A stretch of DNA of 13,019 nt. Source: Bacteroidota bacterium (lineage in GTDB: Bacteria > Bacteroidota > Bacteroidia > Flavobacteriales > Weeksellaceae). The stretch covers positions 1 to 13,019 of the forward strand of contig JAEZDQ010000186.1 of the NCBI GenBank assembly GCA_023433225.1. Direction: 5' to 3'. The position numbers were made by a program, and so were the translations under genes. Below, in pieces: positions 1 through 7,412 of the stretch. Within the stretch, counting starts at the first letter, position 1. Each line of letters opens with the position of its first letter. The notes beneath the pieces are model-generated. The model was given only the letters and a program-made list of their open reading frames with translations, did no database searches and was not told the origin of the DNA.

Positions 1-2105
1 TTGAATTAGTGGAAGCAATCATTTTTCAACGAAGAACCGAAAAACCATTGACCAGTATTTCCTTTAAGCCGGAAGAAATGGAAACCATTGTAGGCCTGAC
101 CGGAGGGCCGATAGACATGATAAAAACCCTTCCGTCCGTGAATTCAAACACCGAACTCAGTTCCCAATACATGGTTCGCGGAGGGAATTACGATGAAAAT
201 TTAATTTACGTAAACGGAATCGAGGTTTATAAACCCCAATTGATCCGTTCGGGCGAACAGGAAGGTTTGGGCTTTGTAAATCCCTATATGACCGAAGCAG
301 TAAATTTTTCTGCAGGCGGATGGGAAGCCAAATATGGCGACAAAATGTCGAGTGTGCTGGACATCATTTACAAAAGGCCTAAAAAATTCGAAGCCTCATT
401 GGAAGCCAGTTTAATGGGCGGTGCCCTCACCGTGGGCGGTGGCTCCAAAAACAATAAATTTTCTGCCATCGTCGGGGCGCGTTACCAAAACCGAAATTTG
501 GTTTTAAACACCCTTGACGGCGAAAGTGATTTCAATCCGGTTTATTATGATTTACAGGCTAATTTGAACTATAAACTCAATTCAAAATGGGAACTCAATT
601 TCCTGGGAACCATTACACAAAGTGAATTTGACCTGGTGCCTAAAAACCGCGAAACCAAATTCGGAACTTTGGATAATCCGATGAGTTTGACCGTATTTTA
701 TGAAGGGAACGAAGAAGATAAATTTGGCACGGAAACCGTTTCGCTTTCCCTGCGCCATAAGCCGAACCAAAGAATGGATTTAATTCTGGATGCGTTCGGA
801 TTTCATTCCAAAGAACAGGAATATTTTGACATCTACGGTGCTTACCGGATTAACGAACTCGATGGGGAGGGCGGATATACAGCGACTTACGACATCGGAA
901 GCCAGATTGATCATGCAAGAAATAACTTTGACGTTTTGGTTGCCGGAATCCAGCACAGAGGGCGGTATCAGTTCAACGTCAACAACGATGTCGAATGGGG
1001 GCTGAAATACCAGCAGGAAGACATCCGCGATTTGTTGAACGAATGGCAATACTTGGATTCAACGGGGTATTCTTTGCCTAACAATTTCATTCCGGGGCAG
1101 TCAGACCCAAGTAATTTAACCCTGAATAATTATGTGAATGCCAAAAATGAACTTACTTCCAACCGTTTTTCGGCTTATGGGCAATACACCAAAAAGTTCA
1201 TGTGGGGAACTTCCAAAGTAATGGTCAACGGCGGCGTTCGTGCTACGTACTGGGATTACAATGAAGAATTGAACATCAGTCCGAGGGCACAAATCGCCAT
1301 CAAACCGGAATGGGAAATGGATATGCTTTTCCGCTTCGCAACCGGAGTTTATTATCAACCGCCATTCTACAGAGAAATCAGGAATCTTTCCGGCCAATTG
1401 GTTGAAGATGTGAAATCCCAGCAATCCATTCATTTTATATTGGGTAATGATTATGAATTCGAATGGATGAACCGTCCGTTTAAATTAACCACAGAAGCTT
1501 ACTACAAAATTTTCAACGACATCAATCCCTATTTTGTGGACAATGTCCGGATTCGCTATACGGCAGATAACAATGCCGAAGGTTATGCGTACGGAGCCGA
1601 TTTGCGTCTTTTTGGAGAATTTGTCCCCGGTGTGGACTCTTGGCTGAGTTTGTCTTATTCCAGGGCTTATCAGAACATCGATGGTCGTGGTGACATCCCG
1701 ATGCCGACCGACCCTCGGTTCAAGGCTTCTATATTCTTCCAAGATTATATGCCGATGTGGCCTTCGTTCAAAGTCAATGTCAATCTGGTTTATGCCTCGG
1801 GATTACCCAACGGCGCGCCTCCTTTTACCGATCCGTATGAATTTCAGAATTACCTGACCGATTACAAACGTGTGGACATTGGATTCATGAAAGAATTCAT
1901 CAATCAGGGTGATTTGAAAAAATCCGGGAATTTCTGGGGTAAATTCAAGGAATTGTCTGTGGGCGTGGATCTTTTCAACATCTTCGACATCCGGAATGAA
2001 ATCAGCAATACTTGGGTACGCGATGTAAACACTTCGCAAATTTATGGAGTGCCCAATCGTTTGACAGGAAGGTTCATCAATGCGAAACTGCGGATGAAAT
2101 TCTAA
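1..2105 (+). CDS. TonB-dependent outer-membrane receptor, 5'-truncated by the window edge
   Basis: This is the C-terminal part of a ligand-gated outer-membrane transporter driven by TonB-ExbBD from the inner membrane. The reading frame is open from the first full codon at position 3; the GTG at 9 is internal, so the true start (signal peptide and probably a carboxypeptidase-like N-terminal domain) lies outside the window. Counting from the GTG codon, residues about 15-125 form the plug domain, with the typical run SQYMVRGGNYDENLIYVNG at 52-70. Residues about 130-698 form the beta-barrel, with many alternating aromatic strands. The protein ends in LRMKF, and a terminal Phe is the usual outer-membrane barrel assembly signal. 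No SusD-like gene follows, so this is not an evident SusCD pair. The ligand cannot be told from sequence. The next gene, on the same strand 154 bases on, is a membrane-bound AraC-type regulator. Confidence 0.93.
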   Translation, partial: ELVEAIIFQRRTEKPLTSISFKPEEMETIVGLTGGPIDMIKTLPSVNSNTELSSQYMVRGGNYDENLIYVNGIEVYKPQLIRSGEQEGLGFVNPYMTEAVNFSAGGWEAKYGDKMSSVLDIIYKRPKKFEASLEASLMGGALTVGGGSKNNKFSAIVGARYQNRNLVLNTLDGESDFNPVYYDLQANLNYKLNSKWELNFLGTITQSEFDLVPKNRETKFGTLDNPMSLTVFYEGNEEDKFGTETVSLSLRHKPNQRMDLILDAFGFHSKEQEYFDIYGAYRINELDGEGGYTATYDIGSQIDHARNNFDVLVAGIQHRGRYQFNVNNDVEWGLKYQQEDIRDLLNEWQYLDSTGYSLPNNFIPGQSDPSNLTLNNYVNAKNELTSNRFSAYGQYTKKFMWGTSKVMVNGGVRATYWDYNEELNISPRAQIAIKPEWEMDMLFRFATGVYYQPPFYREIRNLSGQLVEDVKSQQSIHFILGNDYEFEWMNRPFKLTTEAYYKIFNDINPYFVDNVRIRYTADNNAEGYAYGADLRLFGEFVPGVDSWLSLSYSRAYQNIDGRGDIPMPTDPRFKASIFFQDYMPMWPSFKVNVNLVYASGLPNGAPPFTDPYEFQNYLTDYKRVDIGFMKEFINQGDLKKSGNFWGKFKELSVGVDLFNIFDIRNEISNTWVRDVNTSQIYGVPNRLTGRFINAKLRMKF

Positions 2106-2259
2106 ACTTGAAATAAATAAGGTTCAAATATTTGCCGAAAAAGATTTAAAATCTTACGGATATTTGAGCAGAGATTTTTATTTTTATTAAAATTTAAATC
2201 TCGTTCGGCTGTTGAAGTCAATTCGATAGCCAACTTATTTAAACCCATACCTAAACCCT

Positions 2260-4122
2260 ATGTACAAGTCAACCTTCTGTATAATAAAATTCCTGTTGAT
2301 AGCCATGAGTTGCTTCTTGGCGACTTCCGTGCTTTCGCAACCGACTCCGGAAGAAGATAAACAACGGTTCGCAATACTCGAGAAAAAACCAAATCCGACG
2401 AAAGAAGAGTTTACCGAAATGCTTCACATCAGTGACCGGACACAAAATTACGATTTAGATTTGGCCATCGCTTACCTGAACCGCGCCCGAAAGCAATTTG
2501 AAAAACATAAAAATTATTTCTTCCTCACCGAATACGCCGAAAAAATCAGCCTCGCCTACCTTTTCAAAGGGGAACCTCTGAAAGGGAAAAAGATTGTGGA
2601 TGAGATTGTTGAAAAACACCAAGACCAATTCAGCTCCCAAGATTTCGTGAAAGTCCAGCTATTGAATGTCCGCTTTCTGGAACACATGGAGCGGAATGAA
2701 GAAGCTCTTGCGTTGATAAATGAAGTGCTACCCAAAGCAGAACATCCGCTGTTCAAGGCCACATTACATTCTTTCCGGGGTGGAATTTACATGGATCAGG
2801 GAGCGTACGACAAAGCCGCAAAAGAATATTACAACGCGCTGAGAATATATAAGGAGATAAACAGTAAAATCAATATAATTACCACATACAACCGGCTAGG
2901 CCTGCTGAATTACACGATTAAAAATTATCCCAAAGCATTGAAATACTACAAGCTGGGAATGGCTCTCGCTAATGAAATAAACAGCCACAGGGAACTTTCG
3001 GCTTTATACATCAACATCGGAAACCTCTACCAAGAAATAGATTCCCTCGACCAGGCACTGGCTTTTTATGACAAGAATATCAAACTGGTAGAAAAAACCC
3101 AGAACATGATGGACCTCGCCCGGAATTACCTGAATCGTGGAAATGTCCTGCTCAAACAAAAGAAATACGCACAAGCATTGGAAAATTACCGGAAATCATT
3201 GGACATCTGTGAGGAACACGGTATCGATGTCGGCAAAATGCACAACTACAACAGTTTAGGCCAATTCCATACAGAGGTAAGAGATTACAAAAGTGCAATT
3301 TCCGCTTACGACAGCGCACTCTATTATGCCAAATTCACCCAGACCAGGGACATCGAAATGAGTATTTACCATAATTTATCCGACACTTACCAGCTAATGG
3401 GCAATTACCAAAAGGCCTATGGATATTATGAAAAATTCCATGAAGTAGAAAGAGAATTAATGAATGAAGAAAAGCAGAAAACCTTATCCGAACTTGAAAT
3501 CAAATACGAAACCGAACTGAAAGACCAGAAAATCAGCAAAATAAATGAAACGCTGGCCACCAAAAAAGCAGAAAACCGGATGCTCATCGTCGGTGCGGCA
3601 GCACTTCTGTTGATTACGGTTTTGGTGATTTTTTTTCTATTTTACCGCAACCGCACACTCAAACAATTGTATGAAAGGAACATCGAAGTAATGAAAAGTT
3701 TACAATTCATCACTTCAGAAATAAATACACCCAAACAAACGGATGAAGTTGCCAATGAAAACGAGAACGAAACCAATCTCAAAAAGATTTTTGACCGGCT
3801 TTTGTTAGCATTTGAAAACGATAAAATCTATACGAACCCTACGCTTTCCTTGTCTGAAACCGCTGATAAAGTAAAAAGCAACGACAAATATGTATCCGCG
3901 GCCATTTCAGAATACGCCAATATGAATTACAGCAATTTCATCAATTATTACCGGATTAATGAAGCCAAACGCCTCATTTATGAAAACGGTCCTTTCAGCC
4001 TGAACGATGTGATGTACGCTTGCGGCTTCAATTCCCGGACAACTTTCTACAATGCTTTCAAAAAACACACCGGCATGTCGCCAAGACAATTCAAGGAAAT
4101 AGGAAGCACAAGTTTGGCTTAA
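2260..4122 (+). CDS. Membrane-anchored TPR protein with cytoplasmic AraC-type DNA-binding domain
   Basis: A 620-residue one-component regulator of a type common in Flavobacteriia. Residues 1-26 are a signal peptide (hydrophobic core about 8-25, ending SVLSQ). Residues about 165-395 hold several tetratricopeptide repeats, recognisable from units such as GAYDKAAKEYYNAL (181-194), KNYPKALKYYKLG and KKYAQALENYRKSL. A charged coiled-coil follows at about 395-440, then one membrane segment at 441-462 (MLIVGAAALLLITVLVIFFL) with a basic stop-transfer flank RNRTLK. Residues about 505-615 are an AraC/XylS-type double helix-turn-helix, ending in the family signature region around ACGFNSRTTFYNAFKKHTGM and SPRQF. 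The expected topology puts the TPRs in the periplasm and the DNA-binding domain in the cytoplasm, so a periplasmic protein or peptide could be sensed directly. Targets are unknown; candidates are the receptor upstream or the GGAACA array downstream. The ATG at 2260 is preceded by no clear Shine-Dalgarno site. Confidence 0.92.
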   Translation: MYKSTFCIIKFLLIAMSCFLATSVLSQPTPEEDKQRFAILEKKPNPTKEEFTEMLHISDRTQNYDLDLAIAYLNRARKQFEKHKNYFFLTEYAEKISLAYLFKGEPLKGKKIVDEIVEKHQDQFSSQDFVKVQLLNVRFLEHMERNEEALALINEVLPKAEHPLFKATLHSFRGGIYMDQGAYDKAAKEYYNALRIYKEINSKINIITTYNRLGLLNYTIKNYPKALKYYKLGMALANEINSHRELSALYINIGNLYQEIDSLDQALAFYDKNIKLVEKTQNMMDLARNYLNRGNVLLKQKKYAQALENYRKSLDICEEHGIDVGKMHNYNSLGQFHTEVRDYKSAISAYDSALYYAKFTQTRDIEMSIYHNLSDTYQLMGNYQKAYGYYEKFHEVERELMNEEKQKTLSELEIKYETELKDQKISKINETLATKKAENRMLIVGAAALLLITVLVIFFLFYRNRTLKQLYERNIEVMKSLQFITSEINTPKQTDEVANENENETNLKKIFDRLLLAFENDKIYTNPTLSLSETADKVKSNDKYVSAAISEYANMNYSNFINYYRINEAKRLIYENGPFSLNDVMYACGFNSRTTFYNAFKKHTGMSPRQFKEIGSTSLA

Positions 4123-4216
4123 ATCTTAAAATAAGTCACGCATCTTTTTTTAGGAAAAACCCCAAATAACCTACCACATACTTACCACAACCCGCCCTAA
4201 ACCCCCTATTTTCGGT

Positions 4217-4293
4217 AAATCGGAACAAATTTTCCTGAAATCGGAACATTTAATTTTTGGAGGGAACATGATTAATATCGCATTTTTGGAACA
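4217..4293. promoter_or_regulatory. Array of four GGAACA sites in the gene-free stretch after the AraC-type gene
   Basis: GGAACA occurs at 4222, 4243, 4263 and 4288. The first two copies share the longer match AAATCGGAACA (4217-4227 and 4238-4248) and are exactly 21 bp apart; the next spacing is 20 and the last 25. Spacing close to two helical turns would put at least three copies on one face of the DNA. That fits a regulator-binding array, perhaps for the adjacent AraC-type protein. No downstream plus-strand gene is seen that it would control, other than a possible small RNA ending at 4490. This is inference from spacing only. Confidence 0.3.
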
Positions 4294-4360
4294 TCAAAAT
4301 CACGATAGAGGATGATAGAGGTTTCAATAATAATGCATAAATTTAATATCAAAATATTCT

Positions 4361-4490
4361 CAATTGCTTAGGGGTTTTTCAATATTTAAACACTGAACGA
4401 AATATAGAATGACTTTTTCACTAACTACACTGAGCAATTGCGCCTAAACCCTTGAATAGAGCCGCGGATTCAACTACCGCGGTTTTTTTT
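4361..4490 (+). ncRNA. Possible structured small RNA or structured 3' UTR
   Basis: The plus strand between the AraC-type gene and the convergent asparaginase gene carries no convincing ORF but ends in a strong intrinsic terminator. Upstream of that terminator, 4361-4370 (CAATTGCTTA) can pair with 4431-4440 (TGAGCAATTG) over 10 bp with one G-U pair, enclosing about 60 bases. A long closing stem followed by a terminator fits a small RNA, but it could equally be the 3' end of the regulator mRNA. I could not find a convincing promoter with both -33 and -7 boxes. The remaining sequence from 4123 to 4360 holds only the GGAACA array. Confidence 0.22.
4461..4490 (+). terminator. Rho-independent terminator, plus strand
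   Basis: The stem is CCGCGG at 4462-4467 and CCGCGG at 4477-4482 around a 9-base loop, followed by eight T residues (4483-4490). On the minus strand no T run follows the hairpin, so it acts on rightward transcription only. It stops transcripts from the AraC-type gene, or from a small RNA, just before they would run antisense into the asparaginase gene. The T tract touches the asparaginase stop codon. Confidence 0.82.
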
Positions 4491-5478
4491 ATAACTTGCA
4501 ATGAAAACCGGGCTCCACATTTTTATTTTCCCCTTTCTGATAAACCGTATACGAAAATCCGGGATGAATCGAGTACGCCCCGATTTCCCCGTTCTTATTG
4601 ACCGCAATGTACCCGACTTGGAAATCCCTTCTGTTCGGCTGCTTCCGAATAATCCTTCTCACAGCTTCTTCACAAGCCTCTTGGGGTGATTTCCCCTGAC
4701 GCATCATTTCCACAATCAAAAAACTCCCTACGGTTTTCAATACTTCCTCGCCTACACCGGTAGCTGTGGCCGCACCGACTTCGTTGTCCACAAACAATCC
4801 CGCACCAATGATGGGCGAATCCCCCACCCGTCCATGCATCTTGTAAGCCAATCCGCTTGTGGTGCATCCTCCGGAAAGATTCCCTCTTTTATCAATGGCC
4901 AACATCCCGATGGTATCGTGGTTTTCGATATTGATAATGGGTTGGTATTCCGAATGGACTTTCCATTCCTCCCAAGCTTTCTTTGTTTCTTCGGTCAATA
5001 AATTTTCTCGTTTGAATCCTTGGGACACGGCAAATTCCTCCGCTCCCTTCCCCGCAAGCAACACATGGGGCGTTTCCTCCATGACTTTCCGCGCGACCGA
5101 AACCGCATTTACAATATTTTGCATAAAAACCACCGAACCATAATTCCCTTGCCCGTCCATGATGCAGGCATCCAGCGTCACATGGCCGTCGCGGTCGGGC
5201 AGGCCGCCATAACCGACCGAAGAATTGGCCGGGTCTTCTTCCTCCACATTGCAGCCTTTTTCAACCGCATCCAATACGGAGCCTCCTTTTTCCAAAATTT
5301 CCCATGCTCTTTTCGTTGCGTTCTTCACGTTCCAGGTAGCAATCACCATCGGATGATTTTCGGAATCGAATGGGAAATGTTCATTTTCCAACGGCAACCC
5401 GTTCGCCAGTGCCGAAGCCCCTACCGAAAGCCCTAAGCCCGAAAGAGCCGTGTTTTGAATAAATTTTCTGCGGTTCAT
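4489..5478 (-). CDS. Exported N4-(beta-N-acetylglucosaminyl)-L-asparaginase (glycosylasparaginase)
   Basis: An Ntn-hydrolase of 329 residues that splits the GlcNAc-asparagine bond at the end of N-glycan breakdown. I start it at the ATG at 5478, 28 codons inside the longest open frame, because MNRRKFIQNTALSGLGLSVG is then a textbook twin-arginine signal peptide; the enzyme should be exported folded. The precursor is expected to cleave itself before Thr189 in HDTIGM (187-192), which becomes the nucleophile. Relative to Thr189, the spacing to Thr207, Arg217, Asp220, Thr240 and Gly241 equals that of Thr152, Thr170, Arg180, Asp183, Thr203 and Gly204 in the Elizabethkingia (Flavobacterium) meningosepticum enzyme, as I recall its numbering. 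A Trp at 49 matches its substrate-binding Trp11 within one residue. The gene stands alone between convergent and divergent neighbours, with no other glycan-degrading gene in view. Confidence 0.93.
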   Translation of the reverse strand: MNRRKFIQNTALSGLGLSVGASALANGLPLENEHFPFDSENHPMVIATWNVKNATKRAWEILEKGGSVLDAVEKGCNVEEEDPANSSVGYGGLPDRDGHVTLDACIMDGQGNYGSVVFMQNIVNAVSVARKVMEETPHVLLAGKGAEEFAVSQGFKRENLLTEETKKAWEEWKVHSEYQPIINIENHDTIGMLAIDKRGNLSGGCTTSGLAYKMHGRVGDSPIIGAGLFVDNEVGAATATGVGEEVLKTVGSFLIVEMMRQGKSPQEACEEAVRRIIRKQPNRRDFQVGYIAVNKNGEIGAYSIHPGFSYTVYQKGENKNVEPGFHCKL

Positions 5479-5641
5479 TTTTAATAATTTGGTGGATGAT
5501 AATCGTTTTCTGATTTCGAAGTTTAAAGTTACACTTTTATCCCAACCTGAAACCTGAAACACGCCCCCTCTGCCAAACTGTCACAACCCAATCGGTTGGC
5601 AATGTTTTTGACTATTGAATCCTGAAAAAAATTCAATCGAA

Positions 5642-6187
5642 ATGCCAGAGCAAAATTTAAATGAAGAATTGAATCCGGAAACCGTTGAAAACCAAAATTT
5701 AGATGAACAACAAAATGAAACTCCGGAAATTGAAAAATCCGAAACCGAAGTTTTAAAAGAAGAACTCCAAAAAGAAAAAGAGCAGTACCTGCGCTTATTT
5801 GCGGAATTTGACAATTTCAAAAAGAGGACTTCCAAAGAGCGTTTTGAAATATTCAAAACCGCCAATTCAGAAGTCATCACAGCACTCCTGCCCGTTTTGG
5901 ACGATTTTGAACGGGGGCTCAAAGAGATTGGAAAATCGGAAGAAGATGAACTCTTCAAAGGCGTTCAACTCATCCAAACCAAATTAATTGAAACCTTAAG
6001 AGCAAAAGGTTTGAAAGCAGTCGAAACCAGTCCGGGCGAAGATTTTGACACCGACAAGCACGAGGCCATTACCCAAATCCCTGCCCCATCCGAAGATTTA
6101 AAAGGAAAAATCGTGGACGTGGTGGAAACCGGCTATATGCTCAACGATAAAATCATACGTTACGCAAAAGTGGTAACCGGCTTATAA
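5642..6187 (+). CDS. grpE: GrpE, nucleotide exchange factor of DnaK
   Basis: GrpE releases ADP from DnaK and so drives client release in the DnaK-DnaJ-GrpE chaperone cycle in the cytoplasm. I use the ATG at 5642 (181 residues); an in-frame TTG at 5615 would add nine residues (beginning NPEKNSIE), but TTG starts are rare in this phylum. Residues 1 to about 45 are acidic and low in complexity, as usual for the family. A long coiled-coil helix follows (KEELQKEKEQYLRLFAEFDN), which forms the dimer stalk, then the four-helix region and the beta-wing with the signature GYMLNDKIIRYAKVV close to the end. It lies 10 bases ahead of dnaJ, so the two are co-transcribed. A -7-like box TGTTTTTG at 5603-5610 (one mismatch to TAnnTTTG) may be its promoter, but no matching -33 TTG is visible. 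dnaK is not in the window. Confidence 0.96.
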   Translation: MPEQNLNEELNPETVENQNLDEQQNETPEIEKSETEVLKEELQKEKEQYLRLFAEFDNFKKRTSKERFEIFKTANSEVITALLPVLDDFERGLKEIGKSEEDELFKGVQLIQTKLIETLRAKGLKAVETSPGEDFDTDKHEAITQIPAPSEDLKGKIVDVVETGYMLNDKIIRYAKVVTGL

Positions 6188-6197
6188 AAAACATCTT

Positions 6198-7319
6198 ATG
6201 TCCAAAAGAGATTATTACGAAATACTGGGAATATCCAAATCTGCTAATCCGGAGGAAATCAAAAAAGCCTACCGGAAAATGGCATTGAAGTACCACCCCG
6301 ATAAAAATCCCGGCGACAAACAGGCCGAAGAAAAATTCAAAGAAGCCGCAGAAGCTTATGAGGTTTTGAGCGACCCTGAAAAGAAACAACGCTATGACCA
6401 GTATGGCCATGCTGGAGTTGGCGGTGCTGCCGGAGGCGGTTTTGGTGGATTCAGCGGTGGCGGCATGAACATGGAAGACATATTCTCTCAGTTCGGTGAT
6501 ATTTTCGGGGGACATTTTGGGGGAGGATTCGGGCAACAACAAAGAGGCCCGCGCCGCATGAAAGGTTCCGATTTGCGCATCCGCGTCAAGCTCAATCTCG
6601 AAGAAATGATGAACGGAACCACCAAAAAAGTAAAAGTAAGACGCTTCAAACAAGCAGCTGGTGTGACTTTCAAAACCTGCCCCACCTGTAAAGGTTCCGG
6701 TTACCAGACCCGTGTCACCAATACTTTCCTGGGCCAGATGCAAACTTCCGTTGCTTGCGGAAGCTGTCAGGGAATCGGGAAAGTGGCAGACCACATTCCG
6801 GCCGGAGCCAACAACCAAGGATTAACCAAAATCGAAGAAACGGTGGACATTAAAATCCCCGCCGGAGTGCGAGAAGGAATCCAACTTCAAGTATCGGGCA
6901 AAGGAAACGATGCCCCTTTTGACGGGGTTCCCGGAGATTTGCTCGTTGTCATCGATGAAGAGGTTCACAACGAATTGAAACGCGACGGAAACAATTTACA
7001 CTATGACCTTTATATATCCTTCCCGGAAGCAGTCCTCGGTGCTTCCAAGGAAATCCCGGCCATCAACGGCAAAGTCCGGGTAAAAGTCGAAAAAGGAACC
7101 CAATCCGGGAAAGTACTCCGCCTGAAAGGCCAGGGCCTGCCCAGCCTCAATAGCTATGGCAACGGAGACCTGTTCATCCACATCAACGTTTGGACACCCG
7201 ATAAATTAAACAAAGAACAGGAAGCATTCTTTGAAAAAATGAAAAACGACGAGAACTTCTCTCCACATCCCACCAAAAACGACAAATCCTTCTTTGACCG
7301 CGTCAAAGAAATGTTCTAA
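6198..7319 (+). CDS. dnaJ: DnaJ (Hsp40) with only one of the two zinc centres
   Basis: DnaJ hands unfolded clients to DnaK and stimulates its ATPase. The 373-residue protein has a J domain at 1-70 with the HPD motif at 33-35, a Gly/Phe-rich linker at about 73-115 (ending near FSQFGDIFGG), a cysteine-rich domain at about 145-212, and two C-terminal client-binding domains up to about 350. Canonical DnaJ has four CxxCxGxG motifs. Here only two remain, CPTCKGSG (161-168) and CGSCQGIG (187-194). The places of motif 1 (around KQAAGVTFK) and motif 4 (around PAGANNQG) have no cysteine. Motifs 1 and 4 form zinc centre I, and 2 and 3 form centre II, so centre I is lost as a whole and centre II is intact. 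Everything else is normal in length and order, so the gene is not decayed. It follows grpE by 10 bases and ends at a terminator. Confidence 0.96.
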   Translation: MSKRDYYEILGISKSANPEEIKKAYRKMALKYHPDKNPGDKQAEEKFKEAAEAYEVLSDPEKKQRYDQYGHAGVGGAAGGGFGGFSGGGMNMEDIFSQFGDIFGGHFGGGFGQQQRGPRRMKGSDLRIRVKLNLEEMMNGTTKKVKVRRFKQAAGVTFKTCPTCKGSGYQTRVTNTFLGQMQTSVACGSCQGIGKVADHIPAGANNQGLTKIEETVDIKIPAGVREGIQLQVSGKGNDAPFDGVPGDLLVVIDEEVHNELKRDGNNLHYDLYISFPEAVLGASKEIPAINGKVRVKVEKGTQSGKVLRLKGQGLPSLNSYGNGDLFIHINVWTPDKLNKEQEAFFEKMKNDENFSPHPTKNDKSFFDRVKEMF

Positions 7320-7342
7320 AGAAAATTTGAACCCATAAACAG

Positions 7343-7372
7343 AACCCTGAACTTTTCAGGGTTTTCTTTTTT
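7343..7372 (+). terminator. Rho-independent terminator of the grpE-dnaJ operon
   Basis: A perfect 9-bp stem, AACCCTGAA at 7343-7351 and TTCAGGGTT at 7355-7363, closes a 3-base loop and runs into a T-rich tract (7362-7372, one C). It begins 23 bases after the dnaJ stop codon and separates the chaperone operon from menB. Confidence 0.88.
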
Positions 7373-7412
7373 CAATCCTATCCTTTACCTATTTTTACAA
7401 AAATTTCATGGA

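Noticed and set aside
2135..2202. Two AT-rich inverted repeats after the receptor gene (AAGATTT/AAATCTT at 2141-2155; GAGATTT/AAATCTC at 2171-2202) as terminators
   Set aside because: Neither is followed by a T run and the stems are weak; they may be chance in AT-rich DNA.
5020..5436. Plus-strand open frame opposite the asparaginase gene
   Set aside because: The minus strand carries conserved active-site residues of glycosylasparaginase through this stretch, so the plus-strand frame is a shadow.
5479..5562. A 28-codon N-terminal extension of the asparaginase
   Set aside because: It would bury the twin-arginine signal peptide that begins at the internal Met; the shorter start is much more plausible.
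5544..5562. Short tandem CCTGAAA repeat in the asparaginase-grpE divergent region
   Set aside because: Only two 7-bp units, with no further copies or spacing pattern.
5615..5641. TTG start for grpE
   Set aside because: The ATG nine codons later gives a normal GrpE and TTG starts are rare in Bacteroidota.
6153..6818. Minus-strand open frame of 221 codons across the start of dnaJ
   Set aside because: It is antisense to the J and Gly/Phe regions of a clear DnaJ; the composition is a mirror of that repeat-rich sequence and no family is recognised.
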